The notes under the pieces are model-generated. The model saw only the letters and a program-made list of their open reading frames with translations, was not told where the DNA came from and did not search any database. A stretch of DNA of 64,000 nucleotides from Streptomyces sp. NBC_01233 (lineage in GTDB: Bacteria > Actinomycetota > Actinomycetes > Streptomycetales > Streptomycetaceae): positions 2,418,501-2,482,500 of the forward strand of contig NZ_CP108514.1 in assembly GCF_035989305.1 (NCBI RefSeq), given 5' to 3'. Positions 17,706 through 28,169 of the stretch are shown piece by piece. A program made the position numbers and the translations under genes. Each line of letters begins with the position of its first letter. Positions within the stretch are counted from its first letter, which is position 1.

Positions 17706-18512
17706 CTACGCCACGACGGCTCGGCGGCGGCGCAGGGCCAGTACCCCGGCCCCGCCCAGCGCGAGCGCCCCGGCGGCAGCCACCACCGCGACCGGAGTCC
17801 CAGCGCCCTCGGCCGAGGCGGCGGCGTCGGCGGCGTCGGCGTAACCGCCCGCCATGCCCCGCGAGGCATACGCGGAGCCCGGCAGCTTGTCCCCGTACGC
17901 GGCGGCGACCCGTACCCGGTACCCGTCGAGGCTGGCGCCCCCGGCGCCCACGGCCCGTACGGCGTCCTCGTCCAGCGGCAGCACCCGACCGCCCCCGGCC
18001 ACGTACCACGCGTCGATCTGCGGCTCCCGGAACACCGTCCCGCCGGGCAGTTTCTCCGCGCCCAGCTGCGCGTAGTGGAATTCGTCGTCGCCGGTGGCGA
18101 TGTTCACCACCTGCCAGCCCGCCTCCGTCCGCGCCGTCCACAGCGCGGCCTGCTGCCCGTCGGAGGAGACCGCCTTGCTCGCGAGGAACTCCAGGCGGGC
18201 GACGGACGCCCCCGCCCGGCCCGCGACGAAGTCCGGGGAGAGGTGGTGGACCGGTACCGCCTCACCCTCGACGCGCGGCTGCGCGGCGGTCGGGGAGACC
18301 TTGCCCTCCCGGGCGAAGAAGCGGGACAGCGTGGCGAGGGTGTCGGGGGCGGTCGCCGCCTGCGCGGCGGCGGCCTTGTGCTCGGCGGTGGCGGTCTGCG
18401 GCTGCGGCACGGGGACCGGGGAGGCCGCGAGGGCCTGCGGGGCGAGCCCGAGGAGGGCGGTGGCGGCGAGGACCGCGGCGGTGGCGGTGGCGCGCAGGGT
18501 CATGGCGGTCAC
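17706..18512 (-). CDS. Secreted, membrane-anchored protein of unknown function, partner of a papain-like protease
   Basis: A 268-residue protein I cannot name. It has a signal peptide (MTLRATATAAVLAATALLGL, Ala-rich cleavage region), an extracytoplasmic middle of about 200 residues containing TARTEAGWQVVNIATGDDE and DAWYVAGGGRVLPLDEDAV, and a C-terminal hydrophobic helix followed by LRRRRAVVA. This topology suggests anchoring on the outer face of the membrane. GTG 18512 overlaps the stop of the papain-like protease gene as GTGA, pointing to translational coupling; ATG 18503 is the internal alternative. By context it may be a substrate, inhibitor or docking partner of the protease, but no motif proves this. 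Confidence 0.75.
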   Translation of the reverse strand: MTAMTLRATATAAVLAATALLGLAPQALAASPVPVPQPQTATAEHKAAAAQAATAPDTLATLSRFFAREGKVSPTAAQPRVEGEAVPVHHLSPDFVAGRAGASVARLEFLASKAVSSDGQQAALWTARTEAGWQVVNIATGDDEFHYAQLGAEKLPGGTVFREPQIDAWYVAGGGRVLPLDEDAVRAVGAGGASLDGYRVRVAAAYGDKLPGSAYASRGMAGGYADAADAAASAEGAGTPVAVVAAAGALALGGAGVLALRRRRAVVA

Positions 18513-19105
18513 GCCCCGATCCGGTAGAGCGAGTGGGTCCAGGAGAAGGTGCTGTTGTTCACGTACCAGGCGTGCGAGGCCCAGTTGTAGCGGTCGCTGG
18601 AGGGCCAGGGGTCGCCCCAGTAGACCCAGTTGCCGGCGGTGTCGTAGCCGTAGACCACGTGCATGTGGCCGCCGCCGTTCGACCACTGGATCCGGGTCTC
18701 GACCGGCCGGTCGGCATTGATCTCGGTCTGGACGGTGGAGTACTGGAGCCAGCCGTTGACGTACGAGCCGGGGTTGATGCCGGCCCAGCGCAGTCCGGTC
18801 TGGACGTTGCCGAGGGTGGCCTGGTTGTTGGGGCACTCGGAGCCCTGCTGGCGGTTGAAGGCGGCGTTGCAGAACTGGTTCTGGGTGTGGTTCCGGCCGA
18901 ACCAGGTGGCGATGGTGTTGCCGCCCGCGGCCCAGCACCAGTTGGTCTTCTGCTGCGCCTGCATGGTGATGTTCAGGCGCTTGTAGGCCAGTGCGGAATC
19001 GGTGCCGGCCTCGGCTGCCGTGGCGGTGGCGGTGCCGACGGGCAGGGTGAACAGCACGGCGGTGAGGAGGGCGGCCAGGGAAAGCCGCCGGTTTCGGTTG
19101 CGCAT
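18509..19105 (-). CDS. Secreted papain-like cysteine protease (C39/C70-like)
   Basis: A 198-residue exported protein. The N-terminal MRNRNRRLSLAALLTAVLF signal peptide ends in ATATAA. The mature part opens with the catalytic motif NWCWAAGGNTIATWF (Cys nucleophile), followed by paired cysteines, GGHMHVVYGYDTAGNWVYWGDPW (catalytic His, then Asn/Asp), and aromatic-rich repeats. This is the papain-like fold seen in secreted bacterial Peptidase_C39_2 and AvrRpt2-like proteins. I chose ATG 19105 because the 23 residues of the longer ORF do not look like signal sequence. It is divergent from the XRE-type gene at 19337 across a 231-bp region with repeated TGTGAACG motifs. Confidence 0.82.
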   Translation of the reverse strand: MRNRNRRLSLAALLTAVLFTLPVGTATATAAEAGTDSALAYKRLNITMQAQQKTNWCWAAGGNTIATWFGRNHTQNQFCNAAFNRQQGSECPNNQATLGNVQTGLRWAGINPGSYVNGWLQYSTVQTEINADRPVETRIQWSNGGGHMHVVYGYDTAGNWVYWGDPWPSSDRYNWASHAWYVNNSTFSWTHSLYRIGA

Positions 19106-19223
19106 CGCGTTCCTCCCGATGGGGGGGAGTGGGGGGGTGGAGGAGCGCGTCCGGACGCTGTGGAGGAGCATCAAGCAGTTGTCGCGATCAGGTCAACACG
19201 CTTCAATACGCGGTGACGTTGCA

Positions 19224-19325
19224 GTGTGAACGGTGGGGCTGCGGTGTGAACGGTTGCTGTCGTTTCACCTGGTCCCCCGGAGCCTCCGGCGCGATCCTCC
19301 GCGCCGAGGCGTGTGAACGTTCACA
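19224..19325. promoter_or_regulatory. Repeated TGTGAACG motifs and palindrome in a divergent promoter region
   Basis: GTGTGAACGGT occurs at 19224-19234 and 19244-19254, exactly 20 bp apart (two helical turns). A third copy at 19312-19325 forms the perfect palindrome TGTGAACGTTCACA, 11 bp ahead of the XRE-type gene's start. The region also must hold the promoter of the protease gene on the other strand. Such spacing is typical of an operator set; the likely binder is the adjacent helix-turn-helix protein, which is inference. Confidence 0.6.
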
Positions 19326-19336
19326 GAGGAGTCGCG

Positions 19337-20266
19337 ATGGCGCCGACCGGGGACACGGCCGAACTCGGCCGGTTGCTGCGCGGCGGCCCCTTCCACCTCG
19401 CCCTGCGCGCCGCCCTCGCCGCCCGCGGGCTGCCCCTGCACCGGATACAGCACCGGCTGGCGGCACGGGGCATCAAGGTCGGGGTCACCAGCCTCAGTTA
19501 CTGGCAGCAGGGCGCCCGCCGGCCACGGCACCCGGAGTCGCTGCGGGCCGTCACCGCCCTGGAGCAGATCCTGGAGCTGCCCGACGGCGCCCTCGTCCGC
19601 CTGCTCGCCGCACCGCACCCCGCCCCGGGGCCGGCCCGTCCGGCCACCCGCTCGTACCGTGCCCTGTTCAGCATGGGCGGCACGGTGGAGCGGCTGCTGG
19701 ACGGGATGGAGCTGCCGCCGGACGGCGGGCTGCACTCGCTCGGCCACCACGAGCGGGTCCGCATCGGCCCGGCGGGCGAGCTGCGGGTCCGCGCGTCACA
19801 GCAGATCGTCCGGGCGCACCGCGACGGGGTCGACCGCTACCTCGCCGTCCACCACGGCGACCCGGGCTGCGACGTGTCCCGGATCCGCGTGACGGCGTAC
19901 GAGAACTGCCGTACGGGCCGGGTGCGCTGCCATCCGGAGGCCGGGGTGGTGGTCGCGGAGCTGCTCTTCGACGCACGGCTGCGGCGCGGGGACACCTACG
20001 TCTTCGGCTACGGCATCGAGGACGGCACGGGCGCCCGCAGCGGCGAGTACGTGCGCGGATTCAGCTACGCGGGCGGCCAGTACATGCTCCAGGTCCGCTT
20101 CGACGAGGCGGCCCTGCCGGTGCGCTGCCGGCGCTTCGCCCGCGGACCGAAGGCCCCGCGCACGGGCCTCGTGGACCTGACGCCCGGCGGCCGGCACCGG
20201 GCGGTGCACCTGGTGGAGCAGACGGTGCGGCGCGGGATCCTCGGGATCACCTGGGACTGGGAGTGA
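19337..20266 (+). CDS. XRE-type helix-turn-helix regulator with large C-terminal sensory-like domain
   Basis: A 309-residue protein. Residues 1-90 read as an N-terminal DNA-binding region resembling XRE proteins (FHLALRAALAARGLPLHRIQHRLAARG, then VTSLSYWQQGARRPRHPESLRAV, an XRE-like turn-and-recognition segment). The rest (about 105-309) is a beta-rich domain of unknown ligand (GDTYVFGYGIEDGTGARSGEYVRGFSYAGG). ATG 19337 has GAGGAG six bases upstream; the ORF is open to 19313, but those codons lie in the palindrome. It is divergent from the secreted protease pair and probably controls it and itself through the TGTGAACG sites. Confidence 0.75.
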   Translation: MAPTGDTAELGRLLRGGPFHLALRAALAARGLPLHRIQHRLAARGIKVGVTSLSYWQQGARRPRHPESLRAVTALEQILELPDGALVRLLAAPHPAPGPARPATRSYRALFSMGGTVERLLDGMELPPDGGLHSLGHHERVRIGPAGELRVRASQQIVRAHRDGVDRYLAVHHGDPGCDVSRIRVTAYENCRTGRVRCHPEAGVVVAELLFDARLRRGDTYVFGYGIEDGTGARSGEYVRGFSYAGGQYMLQVRFDEAALPVRCRRFARGPKAPRTGLVDLTPGGRHRAVHLVEQTVRRGILGITWDWE

Positions 20267-20277
20267 CCGGCGCGGCG

Positions 20278-20709
20278 TCAGCCCGCGATGAGCTTGCCGT
20301 TCTCGGCCCGGACCGGGACGGCGGGCAGCGGGGCGGACGCCGGGCCGCGCAGGACCTTGCCGGTGGCCACGTCGAAGCGACTGCCGTGGCAGGGGCAGTT
20401 GCCCTGACCCTCGACGATCTTGTCCAGGACGCAGCCGGCGTGGGTGCACTGGGCGCTGAACGCCGTGTACCGGCCCTCCGCCGGGCAGCTGACGATCAGC
20501 TTCCGCTCCCGGTACAGCTTGGACCCGCCCACCGGGACGTCGGCCGCGGCGCCGAGCTCCACGGGCGCGGTGGGCGTGGCGGGGGTGTCGCCCCCGCTGT
20601 TGGTCTCGGTGGAGCAGGCCGCGAGCGTCACTCCGGCCCCGGCGGCCCCGGCGAGCGCGGCGGCGCCCTTGAGGACGGTACGGCGGGCGGCTGGCTGCGG
20701 CGCGGGCAT
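20278..20709 (-). CDS. Tat-exported Rieske (2Fe-2S) lipoprotein
   Basis: A 143-residue protein with a twin-arginine signal (AARRTVLKGAAALAGAAG) that ends in a lipobox-like TLAAC, so it is probably exported folded and lipid-anchored outside. The C-terminal domain has both Rieske cluster motifs, CTHAGC and CPCHGSRFD, for a [2Fe-2S] centre with two Cys and two His ligands. A short Thr/Pro/Ala linker separates anchor and domain. It is alone on its strand, convergent with the XRE-type gene (12 bp apart). It probably acts as an electron carrier or a partner of an unidentified oxidoreductase; nothing next to it shows which. Confidence 0.88.
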   Translation of the reverse strand: MPAPQPAARRTVLKGAAALAGAAGAGVTLAACSTETNSGGDTPATPTAPVELGAAADVPVGGSKLYRERKLIVSCPAEGRYTAFSAQCTHAGCVLDKIVEGQGNCPCHGSRFDVATGKVLRGPASAPLPAVPVRAENGKLIAG

Positions 20710-20835
20710 GCGGTTCTCCTGGGGTCGGGCACGGTGGGGACGGTACGGACGGGGCGCGGGCCGGGCACGGGCGGAGCCCGGCCGGGGCACCGGCCCACCC
20801 GACGATACCGCCGCCGCACGGGGTACCTTCCCCGC

Positions 20836-21717
20836 GTGATCGTCGTCGGCGGAGAAGCCCTCATCGACCTGGTGCCCGCGGCGCGGCCGCCGGGCGCACT
20901 GCTGCCCCGGCCGGGCGGGGGACCGTACAACACCGCGCTCGCCCTCGGGCGGCTCGGCGCCGAGGTCGCCTTCTGCTCGCGGGTCTCGGCGGACGGCTTC
21001 GGCGAGAGCCTGCTGGCCGGGCTGCGGTCGGCCGGGGTCGACGTGTCGCTGGTCCAGCGCGGACCCGAGCCGACCACCCTCGCCGTGCCCTCGCTGGCCC
21101 CGGACGGCTCGGCCTCGTACGGCTTCTACGTCGAGGGCACGGCGGACCGGCTGTTCACCCTGCCGCCCGCTCTCCCCGACGGGGTACGGGCCCTCGCGCT
21201 CGGCACCTGCTCGCTGGTCCTGGAACCGGGCGCGAGCGCGTACGAGGCCCTGCTGCGCCGGGAGGCGGGGCGCGGGCTGCTGACCCTGCTGGACCCCAAC
21301 ATCCGGCCGGCGCTGATCGCGGACCCGGCGGCGTACCGCGCGCGCTTGCGGGAGCGGCTGCTGCCGAGCACGACCGTCCTCAAGCTGTCCGAGGAGGACG
21401 CCGCCTGGCTGGGCGGCGGGGTCCGCGACTGGCTGGCGGCGGGGCCCTCGGCGGTGGTGCTGACCCGGGGCGCGGCGGGCCTGACCGTCTGGACGCGGGA
21501 GGGCGAGGAGCACTCGGCGGCGGCCCGCCGGGTCGTGGTGGCCGACACCATCGGGGCCGGCGACACCGTCAACGCCGCCCTGCTGCACCGGCTCGCCGGC
21601 GAGCCGGGGCGCCCGGTGGACTGGCCGGACGTCCTGGCCTACGCCGCCCACGCGGCGGCCCTGACCTGCACGCGGGCCGGCGCGGAGCCTCCGTACGCGG
21701 CGGAGCTCAGCGGATAG
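20836..21717 (+). CDS. PfkB-family carbohydrate kinase (fructokinase/ribokinase-like)
   Basis: A 293-residue sugar kinase. The N-terminal sugar-binding region reads GGEALIDLVPA and PGGGPYNTALALGRLGAEV. The C-terminal PfkB signature DTIGAGDTVNAALLHRL contains the catalytic Asp of the GAGD motif. GTG 20836 (VIVVGGEAL) is chosen because the frame further upstream overlaps other genes and does not resemble the family. Fructose is a likely substrate given similarity to fructokinase-type members, but specificity is not certain. The last 11 bp overlap the convergent TetR gene. Confidence 0.85.
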   Translation: MIVVGGEALIDLVPAARPPGALLPRPGGGPYNTALALGRLGAEVAFCSRVSADGFGESLLAGLRSAGVDVSLVQRGPEPTTLAVPSLAPDGSASYGFYVEGTADRLFTLPPALPDGVRALALGTCSLVLEPGASAYEALLRREAGRGLLTLLDPNIRPALIADPAAYRARLRERLLPSTTVLKLSEEDAAWLGGGVRDWLAAGPSAVVLTRGAAGLTVWTREGEEHSAAARRVVVADTIGAGDTVNAALLHRLAGEPGRPVDWPDVLAYAAHAAALTCTRAGAEPPYAAELSG

Positions 21718-22318
21718 CGGCCCACACGGCCGTGGCCACGGCCCGGGCGAACTCCTCGACCGGCTGGACCACTTGCGCGCCGGAGAAGTGCAGGAAGAAG
21801 GCCCGCTGGAAGCAGGCGCCGAGCAGCAGGGCGGCGGCGGCCGCCGGATCGGCGTCGGGTCGCAGCCGCCCGGCGGCGAGCTCGCGCCGCAGCCGGCCGG
21901 CCAGGGCGTCGAGGACCACGTGGGGCCCGGAGCCGATCTTCTGCACGCCCTCGCGGTGACGGATGAGCAGAGCCGGCTCCGCGAAGAGCGAGGCGGCCAT
22001 GGGCATGGCGTCGGCATAGAAGAGCGAGGCGTGCCGGGCGATGTCGGTGAGCGCCTCCTCGACCCCCTGCTCCCCCGGATCGGGATCGGCCCCCAGGGCG
22101 GCCATGAGCGGGCCGGCGTTGGGGGTGCGCTCCATCAGCACGCGGACGAACAGCTCCTCCTTGTTCGCGAAGTACTTGTAGAGCGCTGCCTCCGAGCAGC
22201 CGGCCTCGCGGGCGATGGCCTTGGTGGTGGCGTTGGCCAGGCCACTGGTGCGCATCAGCTTCTCGGCGGCGTCGAGCAACCGCTCGGGGGTGGGACGGCT
22301 TGACTTCGGGGTGAGCAT
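21707..22318 (-). CDS. TetR-family transcriptional regulator
   Basis: A 203-residue repressor. The N-terminal helix-turn-helix (about 12-58) contains RLLDAAEKLMRTSGLANATTKAIAREAGCSEAALYKYFANKEEL in classic TetR order. The C-terminal ligand-binding domain is alpha-helical with no recognised ligand signature. It is divergent from the NAD(P)-binding protein at 22391, with two matching operator-like sites between them, one covering its own start codon. It is therefore a probable autoregulator and local repressor of that gene. Confidence 0.92.
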   Translation of the reverse strand: MLTPKSSRPTPERLLDAAEKLMRTSGLANATTKAIAREAGCSEAALYKYFANKEELFVRVLMERTPNAGPLMAALGADPDPGEQGVEEALTDIARHASLFYADAMPMAASLFAEPALLIRHREGVQKIGSGPHVVLDALAGRLRRELAAGRLRPDADPAAAAALLLGACFQRAFFLHFSGAQVVQPVEEFARAVATAVWAAIR

Positions 22319-22359
22319 TCACTCACTCTAAGGGCCGGAAGGGGTGAGTGAACGCTCAC
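22311..22359. promoter_or_regulatory. Paired TetR-type operator candidates
   Basis: GTGAGCATTCACTCAC at 22311-22326 and GTGAGTGAACGCTCAC at 22344-22359 are the same 16-bp site in opposite orientation with one mismatch; both have GTGAG / CTCAC arms. Centres are 33 bp apart, about three helical turns. The first overlaps the regulator's start codon; the second lies 31 bp before the divergent gene. Confidence 0.75.
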
Positions 22360-22390
22360 CCACCCACCTGCCCACACGTCGGGAGCCAGG

Positions 22391-23041
22391 ATGAAACTCA
22401 CGGTGTTCGGAGCCACGGGCGGCGTCGGCCACGAGGTCGTCAAGCAGGCACTGGCCGCGGGACACGAGGTCACAGCGGTCGTCCGCGACCCGGCCCGGCT
22501 GACGGTGCCGGCCCACGACCGCCTCCGGGTGGCCGTCGTCGGCGACCTGACGGACGAGGACGCACTGGTCCCCGTTCTGGCGGGCCGGTCGGCGGTGATC
22601 TCGGCCCTCGGCGCGGCGAGCAACAAGCAGGCCAAGGCTGCCCCCGTGACGGGGCCGGCGGTACGGGCCATCCTCGCGGCCATGGACCGGTCGGGCGTGA
22701 CCCGCCTCTCGGCCGTCAGCGCGGCCCCGGTCGGCCCGCCGGCGCAGGGCGAGAGCGTGCTCACCCGGGCGGTGCTCTACCCGCTGCTGCGCAGACTGCT
22801 GCGGGACCTCTACGCGGACCTCGCGGTCATGGAGGCGGAGCTGCGCGCGAGCCGAGCCGAGTGGACGGTCATCCGCCCGCCGATGCTCCGCGACAAGCCG
22901 CACACGGGCACGTACCGCCGCGCGATCGACGCCAACGTCCGCGGCGGCCGCGCCATCCCCCGCGCGGACGTGGCCGACGCCCTCCTCACCACCCTCACCA
23001 ACCCGGCCTACACCGCCCACACACTGGGCGTCGCCTCCTAG
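22391..23041 (+). CDS. NAD(P)H-binding epimerase/dehydratase-like protein (atypical SDR)
   Basis: A 216-residue single-domain Rossmann protein of the atypical short-chain dehydrogenase group. It starts directly with the dinucleotide-binding motif VFGATGGVGHEVVKQAL and continues with a GDLTDEDALVPVLAG segment and the conserved EWTVIRPPML typical of NmrA/SAM-like NAD(P)-binding proteins. No catalytic Tyr-Lys pair of classical SDRs is obvious. It is divergent from the TetR regulator, which probably controls it. Its substrate is unknown; related proteins reduce or sense redox cofactors. Confidence 0.85.
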   Translation: MKLTVFGATGGVGHEVVKQALAAGHEVTAVVRDPARLTVPAHDRLRVAVVGDLTDEDALVPVLAGRSAVISALGAASNKQAKAAPVTGPAVRAILAAMDRSGVTRLSAVSAAPVGPPAQGESVLTRAVLYPLLRRLLRDLYADLAVMEAELRASRAEWTVIRPPMLRDKPHTGTYRRAIDANVRGGRAIPRADVADALLTTLTNPAYTAHTLGVAS

Positions 23042-23084
23042 CCGGGCGCCGCCCCGCACCCCGACGGCGCTCCGCGCCCGCGGG

Positions 23085-23318
23085 CACAACCCAGCCCCGC
23101 CGGCGTTCGAGGCGCGGGGTCCGGAGCAGAGCCCCACGTCTCGCAGCCCCGCCGCACAATCCAGCCCCGCCGGCGTTCGAGGCGCGGGGTCCGGGGCGGA
23201 GCCCTGCGTCTCCCAGCCCCGCCGGCGCTTGAGGCGCGGGGGCCGGGGGCAGAGCCCCACGTCTCCCAGCCCCGCCGGCGATTGAGGCGCGGGGGCCGGG
23301 GGCAGCACCCCCGCGGCG
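23085..23318. repeat. Four tandem copies of the GC-rich intergenic repeat
   Basis: The 340-bp gap between the SDR-type gene and uvrA (convergent) contains four head-to-tail units of about 60 bp, each with CAGCCCCGCCGGCG, a TTCGAGGCGCGGGG or variant arm, and a GGGGCAGAGCCCC-type hairpin. No gene is visible in 23042-23332. Confidence 0.8.
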
Positions 23319-23332
23319 GCGCCGCAGACGAA

Positions 23333-23360
23333 GAGGGGCCCGGCCGCAGCCGAGCCCCTC
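23333..23360 (-). terminator. Terminator after uvrA
   Basis: Hairpin GAGGGGCCCGGC / GCCGAGCCCCTC with a 4-nt loop, 21 bp beyond the uvrA stop. Confidence 0.75.
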
Positions 23361-23381
23361 CCGCCGAGCTCAGCGCAGCGA

Positions 23382-26360
<2,979 letters not shown>

Positions 26361-26547
26361 GCCGGTCCGCACCTTTCTTGAGAGAGCGGGGGCACGGGCC
26401 CCCGTCCCAGGGTATGGGGGGCGCCTCTGCGATGGACTGGGTCCCTGGACTTCCGAGCGTATAGCACGCACATTCGATTTACGGCACTCCACAGACCGCT
26501 TCACCCAATCGTGTGGCCCTGCCCGGTGAGCCACTAGGCTCGCCGTC

Positions 26548-27243
26548 ATGACTGATCATGTGCACGACCTGCGATCTGTACGTGAAGCCACGGACCGGCT
26601 GCTGACCGCAGTCGCGAAAATGGACAACGCAGCGCTTGCCGGGGAGTCACACCTCCCCGGCTGGACCCGCGGCCACATCCTGGCCCACCTCGCGCGCAAC
26701 GCCGACGCCCTCGTGAACGTCCTCGAGGGGCGCCCGATGTACGAGAGCGCCTCCGCGCGCGACGCGGACATCGCACGCGACGCCGGCCGACCCCTGGAAC
26801 AACACCTGACGGACCTCCGTGATTCCGGGGCCCGCTTCCTCGCCACCACGGAGCCCGACCAGGACTGGTCCCGCACCGTCGAGCTGCGCAACGGCATCAC
26901 CGACCTCGCCGCCAACGTGCCGTTCCGCCGCTGGGTCGAGGTCGACCTGCACCACGTCGACCTGAACATCGGCTACGAGCTCCACCACCTCCCGGAGGAG
27001 TTCACCGATCGCGAGATCGCTTTCCTCGCCGACCGCTGGTCCGGGCGTCCGGAGGTGCCGCCGGTGACCCTGAACGCCTCCTACGGCGGCCAGGTCTGGC
27101 ACACCGGCGGCACCGAGGGCACTCCCGTGGTCCTCGAGGGCCCCAAGGACGAACTGCTCGGCTGGCTGGCCGGGCGCGGTCTCAAGGGCGCCCACCTCGC
27201 CGTCATGGCCGGCGACGGCCTCCCCGAGCTCCCCCCGCTCTAG
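26548..27243 (+). CDS. Maleylpyruvate isomerase-family mycothiol-dependent protein
   Basis: A 231-residue member of the DinB/mycothiol-dependent isomerase superfamily. The N-terminal four-helix region has the metal/thiol-site pattern [21 protein letters not shown], and the later [15 protein letters not shown] supplies further histidines; both are family hallmarks. A C-terminal SCP2-like part carries [10 protein letters not shown]. Members act on mycothiol adducts or isomerise maleylpyruvate, but the exact substrate here is unknown. It lies 9 bp before the MBL-fold gene on the same strand, an arrangement suggesting a two-gene operon in thiol or detoxification chemistry. Confidence 0.85.
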   Translation: MTDHVHDLRSVREATDRLLTAVAKMDNAALAGESHLPGWTRGHILAHLARNADALVNVLEGRPMYESASARDADIARDAGRPLEQHLTDLRDSGARFLATTEPDQDWSRTVELRNGITDLAANVPFRRWVEVDLHHVDLNIGYELHHLPEEFTDREIAFLADRWSGRPEVPPVTLNASYGGQVWHTGGTEGTPVVLEGPKDELLGWLAGRGLKGAHLAVMAGDGLPELPPL

Positions 27244-27252
27244 GATCAAGGC

Positions 27253-27906
27253 ATGACGTACACCGGAGAGGTCAAGGTCGGCGGTCCGGCCGACGTGCAC
27301 GAGCTCGCGGACCTGATGATTTCCAAGGTCGCGGTGGGCCCCATGAACAACAACGCGTACCTGCTGCGCTGCCGGGCCACCGATGAGCAGCTGCTCATCG
27401 ACGCTGCCGCCGAGGCCGTCACGCTGCTGAACCTGATCGGGGACGACGGCATCGCGTCCGTGGTCACCACCCACCGGCACGGCGACCACTGGGGCGCGCT
27501 CGAGGAGGTCGTCGCGGCGACCGGCGCGCGGACCTACGCGGGCGCCCAGGACGCCGAGGGCATCCCGGTGACGACCGACGTGGCCGTGGCGGACGGGGAC
27601 ACGATCCAGGTCGGGCGGGTCAAGCTGACCGCCCGCCACCTGGTCGGACACACCCCCGGCTCGATCGCGCTGATCTACGACGACCCGCACGGCCACGCGC
27701 ACGTGTTCACCGGCGACTGCCTCTTCCCGGGCGGTCCAGGCCGGACAACACGGCCGGAGGAGTTCAACTCCCTCATGGACGGGCTGGAGGTCAAAGTATT
27801 CGGCGCCCTCCCGGATGAGACCTGGGTCTACCCGGGCCACGGGAACGACACCACGCTCGGCGCCGAGCGCCCGCACCTGTCGGAGTGGCGCGCTCGCGGT
27901 TGGTGA
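27253..27906 (+). CDS. MBL-fold metallo-hydrolase (glyoxalase II-like), hybrid of host 5' part and element-borne 3' end
   Basis: A 217-residue metallo-beta-lactamase-fold hydrolase. Zinc ligands are seen in TTHRHGDHWGALEE, in LVGHTPGSIALI, in FTGDCLFPGG and in VYPGHGNDTTLG. Residues up to CLFPGG are host sequence. From about residue 158 on (bases 27727-27906) the coding sequence is supplied by the integrated element. The displaced host 3' end survives at 40634-40819, and about 40 of 60 residues match between the two tails by hand alignment. All ligands remain, so the hybrid enzyme should fold and work. It is probably a thioester or glutathione/mycothiol-thiolester hydrolase, co-transcribed with the upstream mycothiol-dependent gene. 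Confidence 0.87.
   Translation: MTYTGEVKVGGPADVHELADLMISKVAVGPMNNNAYLLRCRATDEQLLIDAAAEAVTLLNLIGDDGIASVVTTHRHGDHWGALEEVVAATGARTYAGAQDAEGIPVTTDVAVADGDTIQVGRVKLTARHLVGHTPGSIALIYDDPHGHAHVFTGDCLFPGGPGRTTRPEEFNSLMDGLEVKVFGALPDETWVYPGHGNDTTLGAERPHLSEWRARGW
27715..27745 (+). other. attL: left junction of the integrated element
   Basis: The sequence CTTCCCGGGCGG at 27723-27734 lines up with CTTCCCCGGCGG at 40633-40644 (11 of 12). The left side of 27723 is host MBL gene; the right side is element. Crossover is inferred to lie within CTTCCC (27723-27728), the longest stretch identical in both junctions. Confidence 0.75.
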
Positions 27907-28030
27907 CGATAACAGCGCCCCGGCCGTGTTGCCCTGTCCGATAGCGGCGCCTGCACCGGGCGCACCGACCCTGCCCCGGGGCAACGCGCGGGGGCACGTG
28001 CACTTCGCGTTCTGCAGGCGATCAAAGAGA

Positions 28031-28112
28031 CCGCGGTGACGGGATAGGTGGGGTGTCTCTGGTCGTAGACCACCCATGCTTCCGACCAGAGACACCTATC
28101 CAGTCACCGCGG
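28031..28112. repeat. Long imperfect inverted repeat
   Basis: Left arm 28031-28065 begins CCGCGGTGAC and ends TCTCTGGTCG. Right arm 28083-28112 begins CGACCAGAGA and ends GTCACCGCGG. The arms match over about 30 bp except for one substitution and a small insertion (extra GGGG-type bases) in the left arm; the spacer is 17 bp. It lies between the element-borne MBL 3' end and the oxygenase gene. The 263-bp gap 27907-28169 shows no gene. Confidence 0.8.
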
Positions 28113-28169
28113 CATTAGGGTTTCCGGGACAGGCCATACGGCACGCTGTACACCTGGGGACGAAACAGT

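Noticed and set aside
17706..18938. One 410-residue protein covering the anchored protein and the antisense-free upstream frame
   Set aside because: The upstream half is the shifted frame of the papain-like protease gene; the GTGA overlap and signal peptide place the start at 18512 or 18503.
19312..19325. Palindrome TGTGAACGTTCACA as a Rex redox-repressor site
   Set aside because: The Rex operator I know is 16 bp with TGTGAAC and GTTCACA half-sites; here the centre is 2 bp shorter, so half-site phasing is wrong. The neighbouring XRE-type protein is a better candidate.
26361..26547. LexA (SOS) box before uvrA
   Set aside because: No site with the actinobacterial TCGAAC(N4)GTTCGA pattern is present; the CATTCGATTT stretch matches only a half-site weakly. 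The gap ahead of uvrB (48454-48686) also shows none.
27700..27760. Integration at a tRNA gene
   Set aside because: Neither junction contains a tRNA-like sequence; both lie inside a protein-coding frame that matches on each side.
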